A stretch of DNA of 64,000 nt from Zelonia costaricensis (lineage: Eukaryota; Euglenozoa; Kinetoplastea; Trypanosomatida; Trypanosomatidae). Every line of letters begins with the position of its first letter. Within the stretch, counting starts at the first letter, position 1. Below, piece by piece: positions 9,190 to 19,104 of this stretch. Below the pieces are notes generated by a model. The model did no database searches. It was not told where the DNA came from and worked only from the letters and a program-made list of their open reading frames with translations. The stretch covers positions 1 to 64,000 of the forward strand of contig JASAOO010003502.1 of assembly GCA_030849075.1 (NCBI GenBank), in the 5' to 3' direction. The position numbers and the translations under genes were made by a program.

Positions 9190-12100
9190 GTGGAGGAAAA
9201 GGTGGCCGTCACGCGGTGAGCAGCGAGGTGGTAGCGGCGAAGACGTGGGGGGGGGGTGGGTGGGTGGAGGGAGGAATGGGGCGAGGGCGAACACCAGCAG
9301 CGCTAGAGCCGAAGCTTGAACGGGGATGTGGCGTGCACGTCAGGCAGCGGGCCTGACGGACTCGCAGGGCAACGTTGAAGGGAGCGGGGGGGGTTGGCGG
9401 GGCTAACCGATTGGTCGCTCTTCACACAAGCAAGAGAAGACACACACACACAGAGAGCCGTGAAGGAGAAGAAGAAACACCGAGAGTGGAGCCTCACACG
9501 GTGGTACAGGGAGCAGAGGGAAGACTCACGAGACGATACGAGACGACGTCCCAAAGGTGCGGCAGGGAGAAGGCGATGGAGACGAGCTGAGCGGGAGCAG
9601 CAGACAGGGGTAGCTGAGAAGGCGTCTAAACAGCGCAACAGGGTGTGCACCCTCTCGGAGACAGAGAAAACACGCGTGTGTCAGTGCGTCGAGCCGGCGT
9701 ACGCCCGAAAAACACGAGAAAAAACAAAGAAGCGCAGTTAGATCGCAGAAGCACCAAACACACACACACAAGGCGAGGCCACAAGCTTTAAAAAACAGAA
9801 AGGGAAATCGATAAGAGTGTGATAGGCGAGGGGTGGAGGTAATGAGCTCTCTCGGACAGAGGCAGAGAGCCAACGCGAGTGGACGGGGGGGGGTAGAGCT
9901 ACGGTGTACGCGGAGCAGCACCGCGCAGCCCGATCAATACACGGGGTGCCCTGAACGAGGTCGAGGCTGCTGTTGTGGACGGTGTCGGCGATGTACCCAG
10001 AGCGTGAACAGGGAAGCTCGGCCAACGTGCACGAAAGGAAGGGAGAGAAACGCGGGCGGTTCCTTTCTACTTTCTTTTGGCAATGATGGAAGCGGCTTGC
10101 CGTCGGGCCGCGCAGTGAACGGCAGTGGGTGCTGCGATCGAGGGGCAACGGCAACACTGGAGAGAAGAAGAGGAAGAAGAAGAGAGAAGCTATGCGGCGA
10201 AGGCCTGCACGGGACGCACACGGAAACGACCACCAAGGCGTACAGAAGTGAAGAGGAGAAGATAGAGAGAGTGCGCCCAGCCAGAACCTTTTCGTGGAAG
10301 GTGAAGAGAAAGAGACACAAAGGCAGACACACACACACACGCACTCTCCACTCACACACAGACTCACGCGTACACTCACGGGCTTTCTGGGGTGAAGATC
10401 ACAGGAAGGCTCTGAAGCGTGTTGTCCCCCCGGGCGGGTGGCAGGCCGGCGCGGCCCCTGCTGAAGCACGAGAAGAAAAGAAACCGCGAAGCGGAGGAGG
10501 GCTGTGAAAAGGCAACTGTTTGAAGGGGGGCGGTCAGCAGCGTGCGACGGTGTATCTGAGCTGGTGCGGAGGCGCGTGTCTCGCGGGTGCTTCCGACTTC
10601 GCTCTGGCACGTCCAGGAGGAAAACTGTTGACCCTCCACACACACACACGCGCGCGTACCCACAACACACACAACCCAAGATGAGCTGGCGAGAAGCAGT
10701 AGGCGAGGAAGTGCAAGGAAGTGGCCAATGTGTAGCAAAATAGAAACGAAACTGCAGATGGGGGCTGCAGATGCTGCTGCAGCGACGGTGGCGTCCGATT
10801 GTGCTCGTACCTTGTCGTTTTCTTTCTTCTCGTGGTCCAGTCTCCTGCTCGACTGCAGAGGGCGACGTCGATGCCGAGGGTGAGTCACCAAGCGGAAGAA
10901 AGGGGTGGGCGGCTGGCCGGAGCGCTGTTGGTGAGGCTGACAGATCGGCGGCCGACGGGGGGAGTGGAGAAGGGGAGGGCAGGATGCGGATGGGTATCGG
11001 CAGTTCACAGTTCAAGTCCGACTGCGTCGGCGGTGTGTCGGCGCAGAGACAGGAGAAAAGGGAAAGAAAGGAGTAGCCGTTCAACGATGAAGAGAAACGA
11101 AGAAAAACAGGAGAAAACACGTCCCACACGGACCACAAGACTTCGGCCAAGCCCTGGTGCCCCCCCCCCTTGCCCCTTCTCCTGATTTTTTTTTTTGCTT
11201 CTCCCTCTTCACAGAGCACACCACAGCACACTCTGGGTCGCACGGACACGTACGACCGGAGAGAGAGAGAGGTGAGGCTTGATGCGACGCCGCGACAAGA
11301 GCCAACACAGGCGTTGCCGCAGCGCGAGTGCAAGCTCGACTACCGTCTGTGTGTGCAGAGGCTCGTCTACACTCGCGCGCCGCCGTTCACGTCTACGTGG
11401 CGGTGCCCTCGCACCTCTCCAGCTGACCACGAGAAGCTAGCAAGCTGTCGGGAAAGGAAAGAAGAACAACAACACGAAGGGAGTTGAAGACACGCAGGAG
11501 TTCGCGGCGGAGGATGAACAGGTGGACCTGACAGAGAAAAAAAAAGGGAAAAAGGGAGAAACACACGACGCAGGGAGATGACACCGCAGCCAAATCAAAC
11601 AAATCAACAGTCGATGAAGATGTGCGGAACAGAAGGAAAAAAAAAAGGGCGACCAACGAGCAGGAGAGTCGCCCACCTGCCCACGCACGTCCGTCTCGTC
11701 ACGACGCCAGGACACGGAGGCAGCCCGCTGCTCAGGACAAGCAAAACGGCGAAACGACGCAGGCAAACAACGAAACAGGGAAAATATGCAGAAGAGGGGC
11801 GGGGGATGGGGGGTGGGTGGATGCAGGGGAGGGAGGACGGGCACGCTGGAATCGATGCGACAAGAAGGGGGCGTCGTGTTCACCTGGCACGCGTTCCGGT
11901 GTGGGGTAAGTCAAGCACAACCCGTCTCCGAAGCGAAGCTACAGGCAAGCTCACGCAACACACTCACACAAGCACACACTGGCACACCTCGGCCCTGAGG
12001 GGGTGAGGGGGGGGGGGAGCGGAGGACGGCCAGTTGAAGCAGACAGCAGCAGCCGAGAAGATGTCGAAGAGGCACTCGCACAGCAGCGGCAGCAGCGAAT

Positions 12101-12952
12101 GTGCACGACGGGACAAGTCAATCGCAGCAGTCCGGCGACACACGGACGCGCCAAAACACAAGGAGGATCCGAGGAAGGGGGAAGGGAAGAGGTACTGAAG
12201 GAGAGAAAGAAGTGAAGAGGCGGGGTGGGGGTGGGGGGCTGAGGTGTCAAGTTGGAGTGGGCGGGCTGCGTAGAAGCACACACATACACACGCGCCCCCA
12301 GGGAAACACGGATTTACGGCTGGTGCGGGGAGAGCGCCGCGCAAGTGGAAGGGCACAGGGAAAGGGAGGCCGTTCGAGGACAGTGTGCTCGACTCACCAA
12401 ACGCGATGCACGCCAGAATTGTTTGTGCGGGTGTGTAGGTGTGGGAACGCGGGTGCGTTTAACTGATTTTTTTTTTTTGTGTGCGCGGGCGTGAGTGAGC
12501 GTGTCGTGTTCCGATAAAGGTGTATGAAGCCAAGGCCGTGTATGTGTGTGTGTGTCTGCGGGGAAGACAAAGAGGCAAGTACTGCGCAGTCGCGTAGAGG
12601 TGGCGTGCACCCTCTCGCAAGGTGGGAGGGGGGGGGCGGACGAGGTGGAGTAGAGGGAGGGAGGGAGGGAGGCGAGGAGCAGGGGGATGCGTGTGTGTGT
12701 GTGTGTTCGTTGGTGATGCAGCATAGATGGCAGGAGATGGGAGAGGTGCAAGGCGACTCAAGGCTGATACGTTGCGCGTCGTCGGGCAGTGCTTCCTCCG
12801 CCGCTCGTCGTAGCGCATATGGCGGTCACGGCGTGGCACTCTCAACCAAGACGACGCACGCACGCCGTTTTCTTTTTTCGGTGTCCAGAGTTCCGCGCAG
12901 CGCCGCCACGAGAGAGTTGGCGATGAGTGCTCGACCATTCGTTTCTGTGAGA

Positions 12953-12975
12953 ACACACACACACACACACACACA
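12953..12975. repeat. (AC)11 microsatellite
   Basis: Perfect dinucleotide run about 110 bases beyond the stop codon of the 313-aa gene; it reads as (GU)n in that gene's predicted 3' UTR. Confidence 0.9.
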
Positions 12976-13085
12976 TACACACGCGACTACAGGACACCCA
13001 TGCAGACACGCACACAGTCTCCAATCGGCAACACCAGGCACTGCCGTGCAACGTCAAGCACGAGGTACAGTGCCTTTTGCTGCAC

Positions 13086-14027
13086 TCACTTGGGCACGCT
13101 CCAGCGCACCTGATCAGCCGAGGTCGGGGACGGGCCGCACTGCTGCTTGTAGTAGTGCTTAATCTCGGCGTGCTCAGGCCGCTTGCGGCGCTCCTGCCAC
13201 GCCGCCCCATACACGTGGGACCGACCTTCCTCGTCTACGCTGTTGTTGCTGCTGTCCTCTGCCCACGTGCTGCGCGTGTCGCGGCCGGCCCCGTGCCGCG
13301 CCGAGGACCGCCAGCGCCCATCGCTATTGCCCCCGTCTGCACCACCGCCGCCGCCACGCATGAAGGCCATGTCAGGCCGGTTGTAGACACGGTGCGCAAT
13401 GCCGCGATACCGCTCCGCATCCGCGCGGAGCTTCTTGATGGCGCGCTGCGCGCCGAACACGACGGACGGCGTCGGGCTCAGCGCGGCTGAGACGCGGCGC
13501 TGCGCCTCCATCTTCTGCACGTGCGCCTCGTAGTCCCTCGCCAGCGCGTCGGCGCACTGGGCACAGGTCGTCGCTGTGAAGTACAGCATCGACGACTTCG
13601 GATTCTGTGCCAGCGCCTTGGTGTGGGTATAGTTGGCGATGTCGCGTGCGCTGATGAAGTCGCCGCGTTGGTAGTGGCTCAGCGCGAGGTTGACAAGGTT
13701 GTGGAGATAGGCGGTGGTGCCCTTGCGGTTGTCGCACGCGAGGCGTTCGAGCTCCTCCTCCACGCGCCGCTGCGTCGCCTCCGGGTCATCCAGATTCATG
13801 AAGAAGTGATAACTCTTCCGCCGGCGAGCTACACAGAGAGCCGACAGTGTGGTGCTGGCCGTGGCGAGAGCCGCAGCGGCGGCGGCGGAGACGGCGACGC
13901 GGGTGTTGGTGTAGGTGGAGAGGGGGGAGGAAGAGGGCACCGAGCTTGCCATGACGCGACACGCTACCCACGCCATGGGGCCACCAGCGCTCTGACCTCG
14001 AATCGAAGGGCCGCTGCGGCAGAGCAT
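13086..14027 (-). CDS. Conserved hypothetical protein, 313 aa, hydrophobic N-terminal segment and TPR-like helices
   Basis: I do not recognise the family. From the ATG at 14027, about residues 44-67 form an alanine-rich hydrophobic segment followed by ARRRK, which could be a signal anchor, transmembrane helix or mitochondrial sorting signal. Residues about 85-170 look helical and TPR-like (NLALSHYQRGDFISARDIAN and the next helices, with a CAQCADAL segment). The C-terminal 80 residues are Gly/Ser/Arg-rich. Start choice is uncertain: the frame is open to an ATG at 14486, but that extension reads like UTR. In-frame ATGs also occur at 13976 (296 aa) and 13952 (288 aa). The first AG after the pyrimidine tract abuts the ATG at 14027, so 14027 or 13976 is preferred. 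Confidence 0.75.
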   Translation of the reverse strand: MLCRSGPSIRGQSAGGPMAWVACRVMASSVPSSSPLSTYTNTRVAVSAAAAAALATASTTLSALCVARRRKSYHFFMNLDDPEATQRRVEEELERLACDNRKGTTAYLHNLVNLALSHYQRGDFISARDIANYTHTKALAQNPKSSMLYFTATTCAQCADALARDYEAHVQKMEAQRRVSAALSPTPSVVFGAQRAIKKLRADAERYRGIAHRVYNRPDMAFMRGGGGGADGGNSDGRWRSSARHGAGRDTRSTWAEDSSNNSVDEEGRSHVYGAAWQERRKRPEHAEIKHYYKQQCGPSPTSADQVRWSVPK

Positions 14028-14778
14028 CTTTGAGGGGGCACCGCAGGAGGAGACGCCGCGGTGCGTGGCGTTGCCGCGAGGAAGTGCGGCGGAGAGGCAA
14101 GTCGAAATTAAGGGAGGGAGGGAGGGAGAGCGGCGGCGGCGATTGGAAGAGAATACATGCGTGTCTGTGAGGGTTGGAGAGGGCCCCTCTGCCAGCGCCG
14201 CTGAAAGGGCACACCTTGTTGTGTTGTGTTGTGTTTTTTTACGCGCCGAATCACGGAGCTCTGTCACACGCAACGCCAGCCTGATGCGTGTCCTCCCACG
14301 GTGGATGCGTGCGCCGCCTCGCCGAGAAGTCCTCGGGCGCCGCCGCACGCGGGGACAAGGTTCTTTCCTGCGCGTAGTGGCGCCTCGCTCACATCCTGCG
14401 AGGTGAGCTTCAGCAGAGAACTCCACAGCCGCAGCTGCACTGCCGTGTCCCCTCCGTTTTCCTTGTGTGACCCACTTGCGTGCCATCGCCTTCTTATGGC
14501 GTTTACGTTAACCGGTGATGAGAGGGAAAAGAAAACAAGGCAATTACGGGGGAAGAGGAGGAGGGAAGAGATGACCAGTACCCGTCACACACAGCACAGA
14601 CATAGCATCAACATCAGCTGTGCAGAAGCCAAGAGCGGCACACACGCACGCGACGCTGACAAGCACAGGCGCACACACGGGCATGCGCACAAAGATGGTA
14701 AGCAGTTCAGACAGCGAAAACGTCAACTTGACAGGCGCAGACGCACGCGCGCTTGTACGACACCTGGAGCACCCGTCA
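14028..14778. other. Intergenic region between FCF1 and the 313-aa gene
   Basis: About 750 bases without a gene. A CCCT-repeat pyrimidine tract on the minus strand (plus 14110-14127) is the likely branch/polypyrimidine element for the downstream gene. The right part should be the FCF1 3' UTR. Confidence 0.65.
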
Positions 14779-15408
14779 CTACTGCGGTGCGCCGTACGCC
14801 TCGGGCAGCCGCTCGATCGTGTAGCGGTGCTTGGCGATGTACATGATGGGCACGCCGGGCACCTTGCGCAACCGCCGCTTCAGTTCCTGATCGCAGGTGG
14901 CTACAATGTAGATGGGGTGCTGCGTGACGGTGCGCACGACGCAGTCATCCGCGTACTTGCTGTCGCACGTCAGTCGCTCGAACCGCTTGTCACGCGCCAG
15001 CTTGAGGGCGATACGGAACTTCTTGCCCAGCTTCTCCAGCTCCGCGAAGACGCAGTCGCAGATGCACGGGATGACCTTGGCGAGCAGGCAGTCCATCAGA
15101 CCCTGCACAATGTCGATCTTGTTCTGCATGGAGAAGTTGATGAAGTTTGTGTCGAGCCAGATCCGGTACGGCGGGCCGAGCGCGGTGTTGTAGGACAGGA
15201 AGTGCGAGGTCTGCGTGGGTGCCGCCTGCGTCACCAGCGCCTTGCGGAAGAGCACAGCTGCGTAGTCCTTCGTCGCCTGCTTCGTCGTATTCGATTCCGG
15301 TGTCTCGTGGTGGCTCTCAGCTTCACGTTTCTTCTTCATCGCCAGCGACTTCTCCTTCATGAGAATCTTCTTGATGGCGTGGTCCGCCTGCTTTTTGACT
15401 TTGCCCAT
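14779..15408 (-). CDS. FCF1: rRNA-processing protein FCF1/UTP24, PIN-domain endonuclease
   Basis: The 209-residue product matches the family length (about 190-200 in yeast and human). It has a lysine-rich N-terminus ([20 protein letters not shown]) followed by a PIN domain at about residues 78-200. Acidic residues expected in the metal site are present: D86 in WLDTNFI, E123 in FAELEK, D154/D155 in KYADDC and D173 in ATCDQEL. The family is a nucleolar component of the small-subunit processome that cleaves pre-rRNA at the 5' end of 18S and in ITS1, so it is expected to be essential. The frame is open to an ATG at 15630, but homology begins at 15408. The acceptor is probably the CACAG with AG at 15446-15447, giving a 37-base 5' UTR. 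No catalytic residue appears lost. Confidence 0.96.
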   Translation of the reverse strand: MGKVKKQADHAIKKILMKEKSLAMKKKREAESHHETPESNTTKQATKDYAAVLFRKALVTQAAPTQTSHFLSYNTALGPPYRIWLDTNFINFSMQNKIDIVQGLMDCLLAKVIPCICDCVFAELEKLGKKFRIALKLARDKRFERLTCDSKYADDCVVRTVTQHPIYIVATCDQELKRRLRKVPGVPIMYIAKHRYTIERLPEAYGAPQ

Positions 15409-15909
15409 TGTGGCGGCGTGCCGAGGCGTTCGCGGTGGTGCTAGTCTGTGAAAGGGAGCTAGAGAGGGGCGCGGGAAGTGTGTAGTTGGAAGTCCGTGTT
15501 GCACCAGGCGACACAGACCTACACCGATGTGCGTGTGTGTGTGCCCGCGCGTCGAGGAGGGAGGCGCGAGGTTGAGAATGGCACAGGAGGACGAAGGCAG
15601 GAAAGGGGAACAGGCACAGTTGACATGCATCGCTCTTTAGGTGGAGGCAACATGGCATAAACAGGAGGAACGGCGCAGAGAGCTAACACGTGATGTTCGT
15701 GCTGGTGGTACGGCGGTGTGCAAGTGTGTGTGTGTCTACGCTCTTCCCTCCTCCTTCTCATCCAACTTGCTTGTTCAAACCTGGTCGGTGCACAGCACGG
15801 CTCTGTGGAGCCCTGGAAGCCTGAAGGGCGAGGGGGATCTTCGCCTTTAACGACGTGTAGCAGACAAGGCACAACCACACATAACACACGCACACACACA
15901 CGCAGTCGC
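15409..15909. other. Intergenic region between ARP2-like gene and FCF1
   Basis: About 500 bases with no gene. It carries an (AC)n-rich stretch at about 15884-15902 just beyond the ARP2-like stop codon, and C/T-rich tracts (minus strand) upstream of FCF1. Confidence 0.65.
15446..15447 (-). promoter_or_regulatory. Probable trans-splice acceptor for FCF1
   Basis: Minus-strand context TCCCTTTCACAG downstream of a C/T-rich stretch. Other AGs lie nearby (15441-15442 and 15459-15460), so the exact site is less certain than for its neighbours. Confidence 0.45.
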
Positions 15910-17427
15910 TCACACAACGGCGGTCTTCAAGTGCGCCAAGATGACAGACGCGCCACTCTCTTCGTACGCACTGCGCGATAGCCACAGCTCCGGCTGATCC
16001 TGCGTGAGCTCTGCCATGAGGGCGCCGCCTATGTACACTGCGTACTGCCGCCGCGGTGCGGCTTTCACCTTGATGGGACAGCGCGACATGCGATTGACGT
16101 CACCCTTCGCCTTCTCGGTCAAGTACCGCCCCCGCATCTCGCGGTCGAGGCGATCGGCGAAGCCCGGCAGCAGCGTCGTGCCGCCTGAGAGAGTAATGTT
16201 CCCGTACAGCGCCGCGCGCACGTCGATGTCGGAGGCCTCCATCGCCTGCCACAGCGCGTCCGCCACACCGCCGCCCTCGCCGTCCATCTCGTCATGCTGC
16301 GGATGGAAGAGCACCTCCGGTGCGGTGAAGCGCTCCTGCCCCAGTCGCAGCGTCGTGCCGTCCGGCAGCACGCACGTGCGCTGCAACGCGTTCGTTTCAC
16401 GCGCAAGGCGCACCTCTGAACTCCCGATTTCGGGCTTGTTGACTGGCGCATCGCGACCGACGGCATCACGCGCCACGTAGCAGTGCCGCTCCTTGACGCG
16501 GCGCAGCACCTCCACGTCCCCCCGCAGTCGCAGCGGCACCGTGCCAAGAAACAGGCTCCGCTGTCCCTGCGATGCGTGCTGCTCCGGATGCCCTCCTTGC
16601 TCGTCCAGGAGCTGCCCGAGCCGCTCCGACACGGCGCGTCCGGCGACGCCGGTGCGGCGCTGCGCCTGCGTCAGCACGCAGCCGTCCACGATGGGCGTGC
16701 AGTGACAGAGGCCCTCGCCGCACTCGACTACCACCCCACTCTCCGCGCCGTTCGCGAACAGGGCGAGGACGCCTTGCGGCGCCGCTTGCAGGTGGGCGAG
16801 GGCGTATGACTCGAAGAAGCACTCCAGCACGTCGCAGCGCTGGCGCAGCGAGAGGGTCGGCGGCTCACAAAGCAGCAGACGCCGGCCCTGCAGCCACGCC
16901 GCCCCGTCGCCCTCGTCTGTCGCCGCCCGAGTCACACAGCCGGCAGCATCCAGACTACTGTGACCACCGAGCTGGCGGCGCAGGAGGGAGGGAAGCTGCG
17001 CCCCCAACACGTGGTCCCACAACTGCTGCATCGCGGGCATGTTCTGAACAACGCCGTTGCGCATCGGGTACGTCAGCTGCACCGCGTCCCCGTGTACAGC
17101 GGCAAGATCGTCGCCGCAGAGCACGTCCCGCTGAAGGAGCTGAGCCGCTCCCGCCCCGGTAACGGCATCCGTGGAAGAAGTGAAGCCCGCACTGGTGTCG
17201 CACAGCGGCGCGTACGGCGAGGTGCAAGTGCACAGACCACCTCGCGACCCTTCGTGTGTGTAGGCAGGGCTGGAGAAGGCCCTCGATGCGGTAGTGGCGG
17301 CAGTGCATGCGTTGGGGTAACCTACGACGGTGGGGCACACGAGCAGCGGTAGCGGCGATACCCCCGCGCACCCACACTTGACGGTGCTCGTGCCGTTATC
17401 GAGAACGAGGGGTGGCGCCGCCGTCAT
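15910..17427 (-). CDS. ARP2: Actin-related protein, ARP2-like, 505 aa
   Basis: Actin-fold motifs are in order: phosphate-1 loop DNGTSTVKCGCAG (10-22), PMRNGVVQNMPAMQQLWDHV (121-140), closely matching the ARP2 PMENGIVRNW region, phosphate-2 loop VECGEGLCH (234-242), the adenine-side motif LSGGTTLLPG, and a C-terminal GDVNRMSRCPIKVKAAPRR plus GGALMAELT block that resembles ARP2 more than actin. ARP2 is a subunit of the ARP2/3 complex that nucleates branched actin filaments. The protein is about 110 residues longer than typical ARP2; most of the extra sequence is a Ser/Thr/Ala/Cys-rich insertion at about residues 40-97, with smaller ones near 155-180 and 280-295. In the phosphate-2 loop two family aspartates (DSGDG) are glutamates (ECGEG). 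ARP2 is favoured over other ARPs from the C-terminal block, but orthology is not proven. Confidence 0.85.
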   Translation of the reverse strand: MTAAPPLVLDNGTSTVKCGCAGVSPLPLLVCPTVVGYPNACTAATTASRAFSSPAYTHEGSRGGLCTCTSPYAPLCDTSAGFTSSTDAVTGAGAAQLLQRDVLCGDDLAAVHGDAVQLTYPMRNGVVQNMPAMQQLWDHVLGAQLPSLLRRQLGGHSSLDAAGCVTRAATDEGDGAAWLQGRRLLLCEPPTLSLRQRCDVLECFFESYALAHLQAAPQGVLALFANGAESGVVVECGEGLCHCTPIVDGCVLTQAQRRTGVAGRAVSERLGQLLDEQGGHPEQHASQGQRSLFLGTVPLRLRGDVEVLRRVKERHCYVARDAVGRDAPVNKPEIGSSEVRLARETNALQRTCVLPDGTTLRLGQERFTAPEVLFHPQHDEMDGEGGGVADALWQAMEASDIDVRAALYGNITLSGGTTLLPGFADRLDREMRGRYLTEKAKGDVNRMSRCPIKVKAAPRRQYAVYIGGALMAELTQDQPELWLSRSAYEESGASVILAHLKTAVV

Positions 17428-18110
17428 GTTGCCGGCAGCTGCGGATGGCAGTATCAGAGTGCAATTCAGGAGAGAGAAAAGAAAAGCGGATCAGAGGGGT
17501 GGAGAGGGAGGGAGACGTGGAGGCAGAATGGGAGCACTGAGGACTGAGTCGTGGGGGTGCGTGAAGCATCGCGTGATGGCCCCTGCTCGTCGTCTGTGTC
17601 TGCTTTGTGTGGGCGTGACCTACACACATTCCACAGCGGACGCGCGGACAGGCATCTTCAAGTCCAACCAAGTGTCACCTGCAGGCAAGTGGTGCTTCAG
17701 CGCCGATGTGGACGGGCGTGGGGGGCCATGCCTGGGCACCTTGACACCCTCCGAAGCGGTGCAGAGCACCGAGGCGCATCCCTCGGCGAGGCACATCGTC
17801 ACAGAGCCTTTCACAGCACCCCAAGTCTGCTTGTCATGAGAAGACGTGACGATGACGTCTAGCCTGTTGGCGTTGTTGTTGTTGTTGTGGAGCGTGTGTA
17901 TGTGTGTGTGTGTGAGAGTGGGAGAAGGTCTTGGAGAACCACAGCAAGAATGAAGAATGCGCAGCGCGACCACGCCTGTGCATGTGCGACGGCGAAGGAG
18001 CGGCGGGGCCGGAGGCGGTGGCGGTGGCGGCGAAGCGGCGTCGGCCACACGCGCACAGCGACACGAGCGCACACAAACACACACGCACACAAACACAAAT
18101 ACGCGCACCC
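17428..18110. other. Intergenic region between COX19 and the ARP2-like gene
   Basis: About 680 bases with no gene. It contains GTT and GT repeats at about 17869-17920 and CA-rich stretches at about 18060-18105, next to the COX19 stop codon. Confidence 0.65.
17439..17440 (-). promoter_or_regulatory. Predicted trans-splice acceptor for the ARP2-like gene
   Basis: A minus-strand tract CTTTTCTTTTCTCTCTCC (plus 17470-17487) is followed about 30 bases later by the first AG in the context CCGCAG. The ATG lies 11 bases further on. No other AG lies between tract and ATG. Confidence 0.7.
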
Positions 18111-18503
18111 TCACGTTTCCTTCTCTTTTTCGTATCCGTCTGGCACATCAAGATCCTCGCGAATGTAGTTCTCCACCCCCACAACGCTGACCTGATTCAT
18201 CTTCTGCCGCAACCACTGCTCCTTCAAGTCGATGCGGTGCTGCTTCGTGGGCACGAACTCCGTCTCTGGAATTCCAAAGCTCTTCACGTCGGTCTTCTTC
18301 ATGAGGCCGCGGTCCATGCGACACTCCAGGTACTCGCGCACCGGGTCGCGGCACAGCGGGGTCATGTAGTCGTTCTCCTTCAAGCAAATGTAGTACTTCT
18401 CAATCTCGCTCTTGCACTCGCGGAAGTGGTCAAGTGGGAAGGAGCCGAGGTCGGGTGGCTTTGCCGTCACCCGCATGTTGTTCGCCGTCACGCCGTTCGC
18501 CAT
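18111..18503 (-). CDS. COX19: COX19-like twin CX9C protein, cytochrome c oxidase assembly
   Basis: A 130-residue protein with a CHCH fold made of two CX9C motifs: C30-C40 (HFRECKSEIEKYYICLKE) and C51-C61 (LCRDPVREYLECRMDRGLM). The segment SFPLDHFREC and the EYLECRM...LM ending match COX19 rather than COX17 or other twin CX9C proteins. COX19 is a soluble intermembrane-space factor needed for copper delivery to cytochrome c oxidase and is normally imported through the MIA40-type oxidative pathway; trypanosomatids lack a recognisable MIA40. It is longer than yeast COX19 (98 aa) because of a charged C-terminal tail of about 60 residues. The frame extends to 18752 only through Cys/Val repeat sequence; the ATG at 18503 places the conserved PDLGSFPLD block correctly. 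Confidence 0.93.
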   Translation of the reverse strand: MANGVTANNMRVTAKPPDLGSFPLDHFRECKSEIEKYYICLKENDYMTPLCRDPVREYLECRMDRGLMKKTDVKSFGIPETEFVPTKQHRIDLKEQWLRQKMNQVSVVGVENYIREDLDVPDGYEKEKET

Positions 18504-19104
18504 GGCTCGTGTGCTACCGGATGGTTTGCCCTCTTTGGGTGTTTTGGGGGGTTGTTTCCTTCCTTTGTGTGTGTGGGTGTGTGTTGGGGAAGTGGGAGGG
18601 GGGGGGGGTTGCGGTTGTGGAGCGCGGGACAGCGGCACACGCCGGTCACATGAGAAGGGCAAGGAGAAGGAGGACAGAAATGCGCCGAATCGTTGCCGAC
18701 TACAGCACACACAGACACACAGACACACACACACACATGTGCACAAACCCACGAAGACTCACGTCTTTGGCGCGGAAAGCCTCCGGCTGAGCAGCCGTGA
18801 AAGGTGCGTTGCAGTCCACTGCCTTCTGCGTTCAAGAACCGCAGAGCGCTGCTCTTTCGTTGTTCGCCTTGCATCCGCACCCGACCATCGCAGATTTCTT
18901 CTCGTCTTGTTCCTGTGTGCGTGTGTGTCGGTGAGGGGCGCGGCTGATCGGCCGCGCTCGCTGAGGAAAGCAGCCCGACTACAAACACAGACACGCAAAT
19001 ACACACACACACACACCAGTGAGCGCCAGGAAGGGAGCAGGGAGGCGGAAGAGGGGCAAAACACACACAACAGACACACGACGCAGCAGCACGAGGTCGA
19101 GGTG
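18504..19104. other. Intergenic region between the 1612-aa gene and COX19
   Basis: About 600 bases without a gene. It includes a G10-type run on the plus strand at about 18600-18608 (C tract in RNA sense), a CA microsatellite at 18723-18736 and another CA-rich segment at about 19000-19016. The COX19 acceptor is not clear: AGs occur at 18506-18507, 18514-18515 and 18563-18564. Confidence 0.6.

Larger units (their letters stand above)
9175..13085. other. Large (3.9 kb) intergenic region, no supportable gene
   Basis: This is the longest gene-free stretch of the window. The longest minus-strand frame (9738-11333) opens with TTG and translates into Ser/Pro/Cys/Phe-rich repeats typical of untranslated DNA. 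The region contains CA runs (for example 10328-10341 and 12953-12975), a T12 run at 12467-12478 and many GA-rich tracts. Three plus-strand pyrimidine-tract-AG motifs (AG at 10839-10840, 11213-11214, 12887-12888) look like splice acceptors in the antisense direction. It must include the 3' UTR of the gene ending at 13086. Leishmania 3' UTRs often carry degenerate SIDER retroposons; I could not confirm one by eye. Confidence 0.6.

Noticed and set aside
9738..11333. 531-codon minus-strand open frame in the large intergenic region
   Set aside because: It opens with TTG, has no recognisable domain, and consists of Ser/Pro/Cys/Phe-rich translation of pyrimidine tracts and TG repeats, as expected for untranslated DNA with few A/T-rich stop codons.
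14028..14486. N-terminal extension of the 313-aa gene to the ATG at 14486
   Set aside because: The extra 153 codons read as Arg/Thr/Ser-rich low-complexity sequence across a polypyrimidine tract and lie upstream of the likely acceptor.
15409..15630. N-terminal extension of FCF1 to the ATG at 15630
   Set aside because: Family homology begins at MGKVKK (15408), and the extension crosses the splice tract and acceptor.
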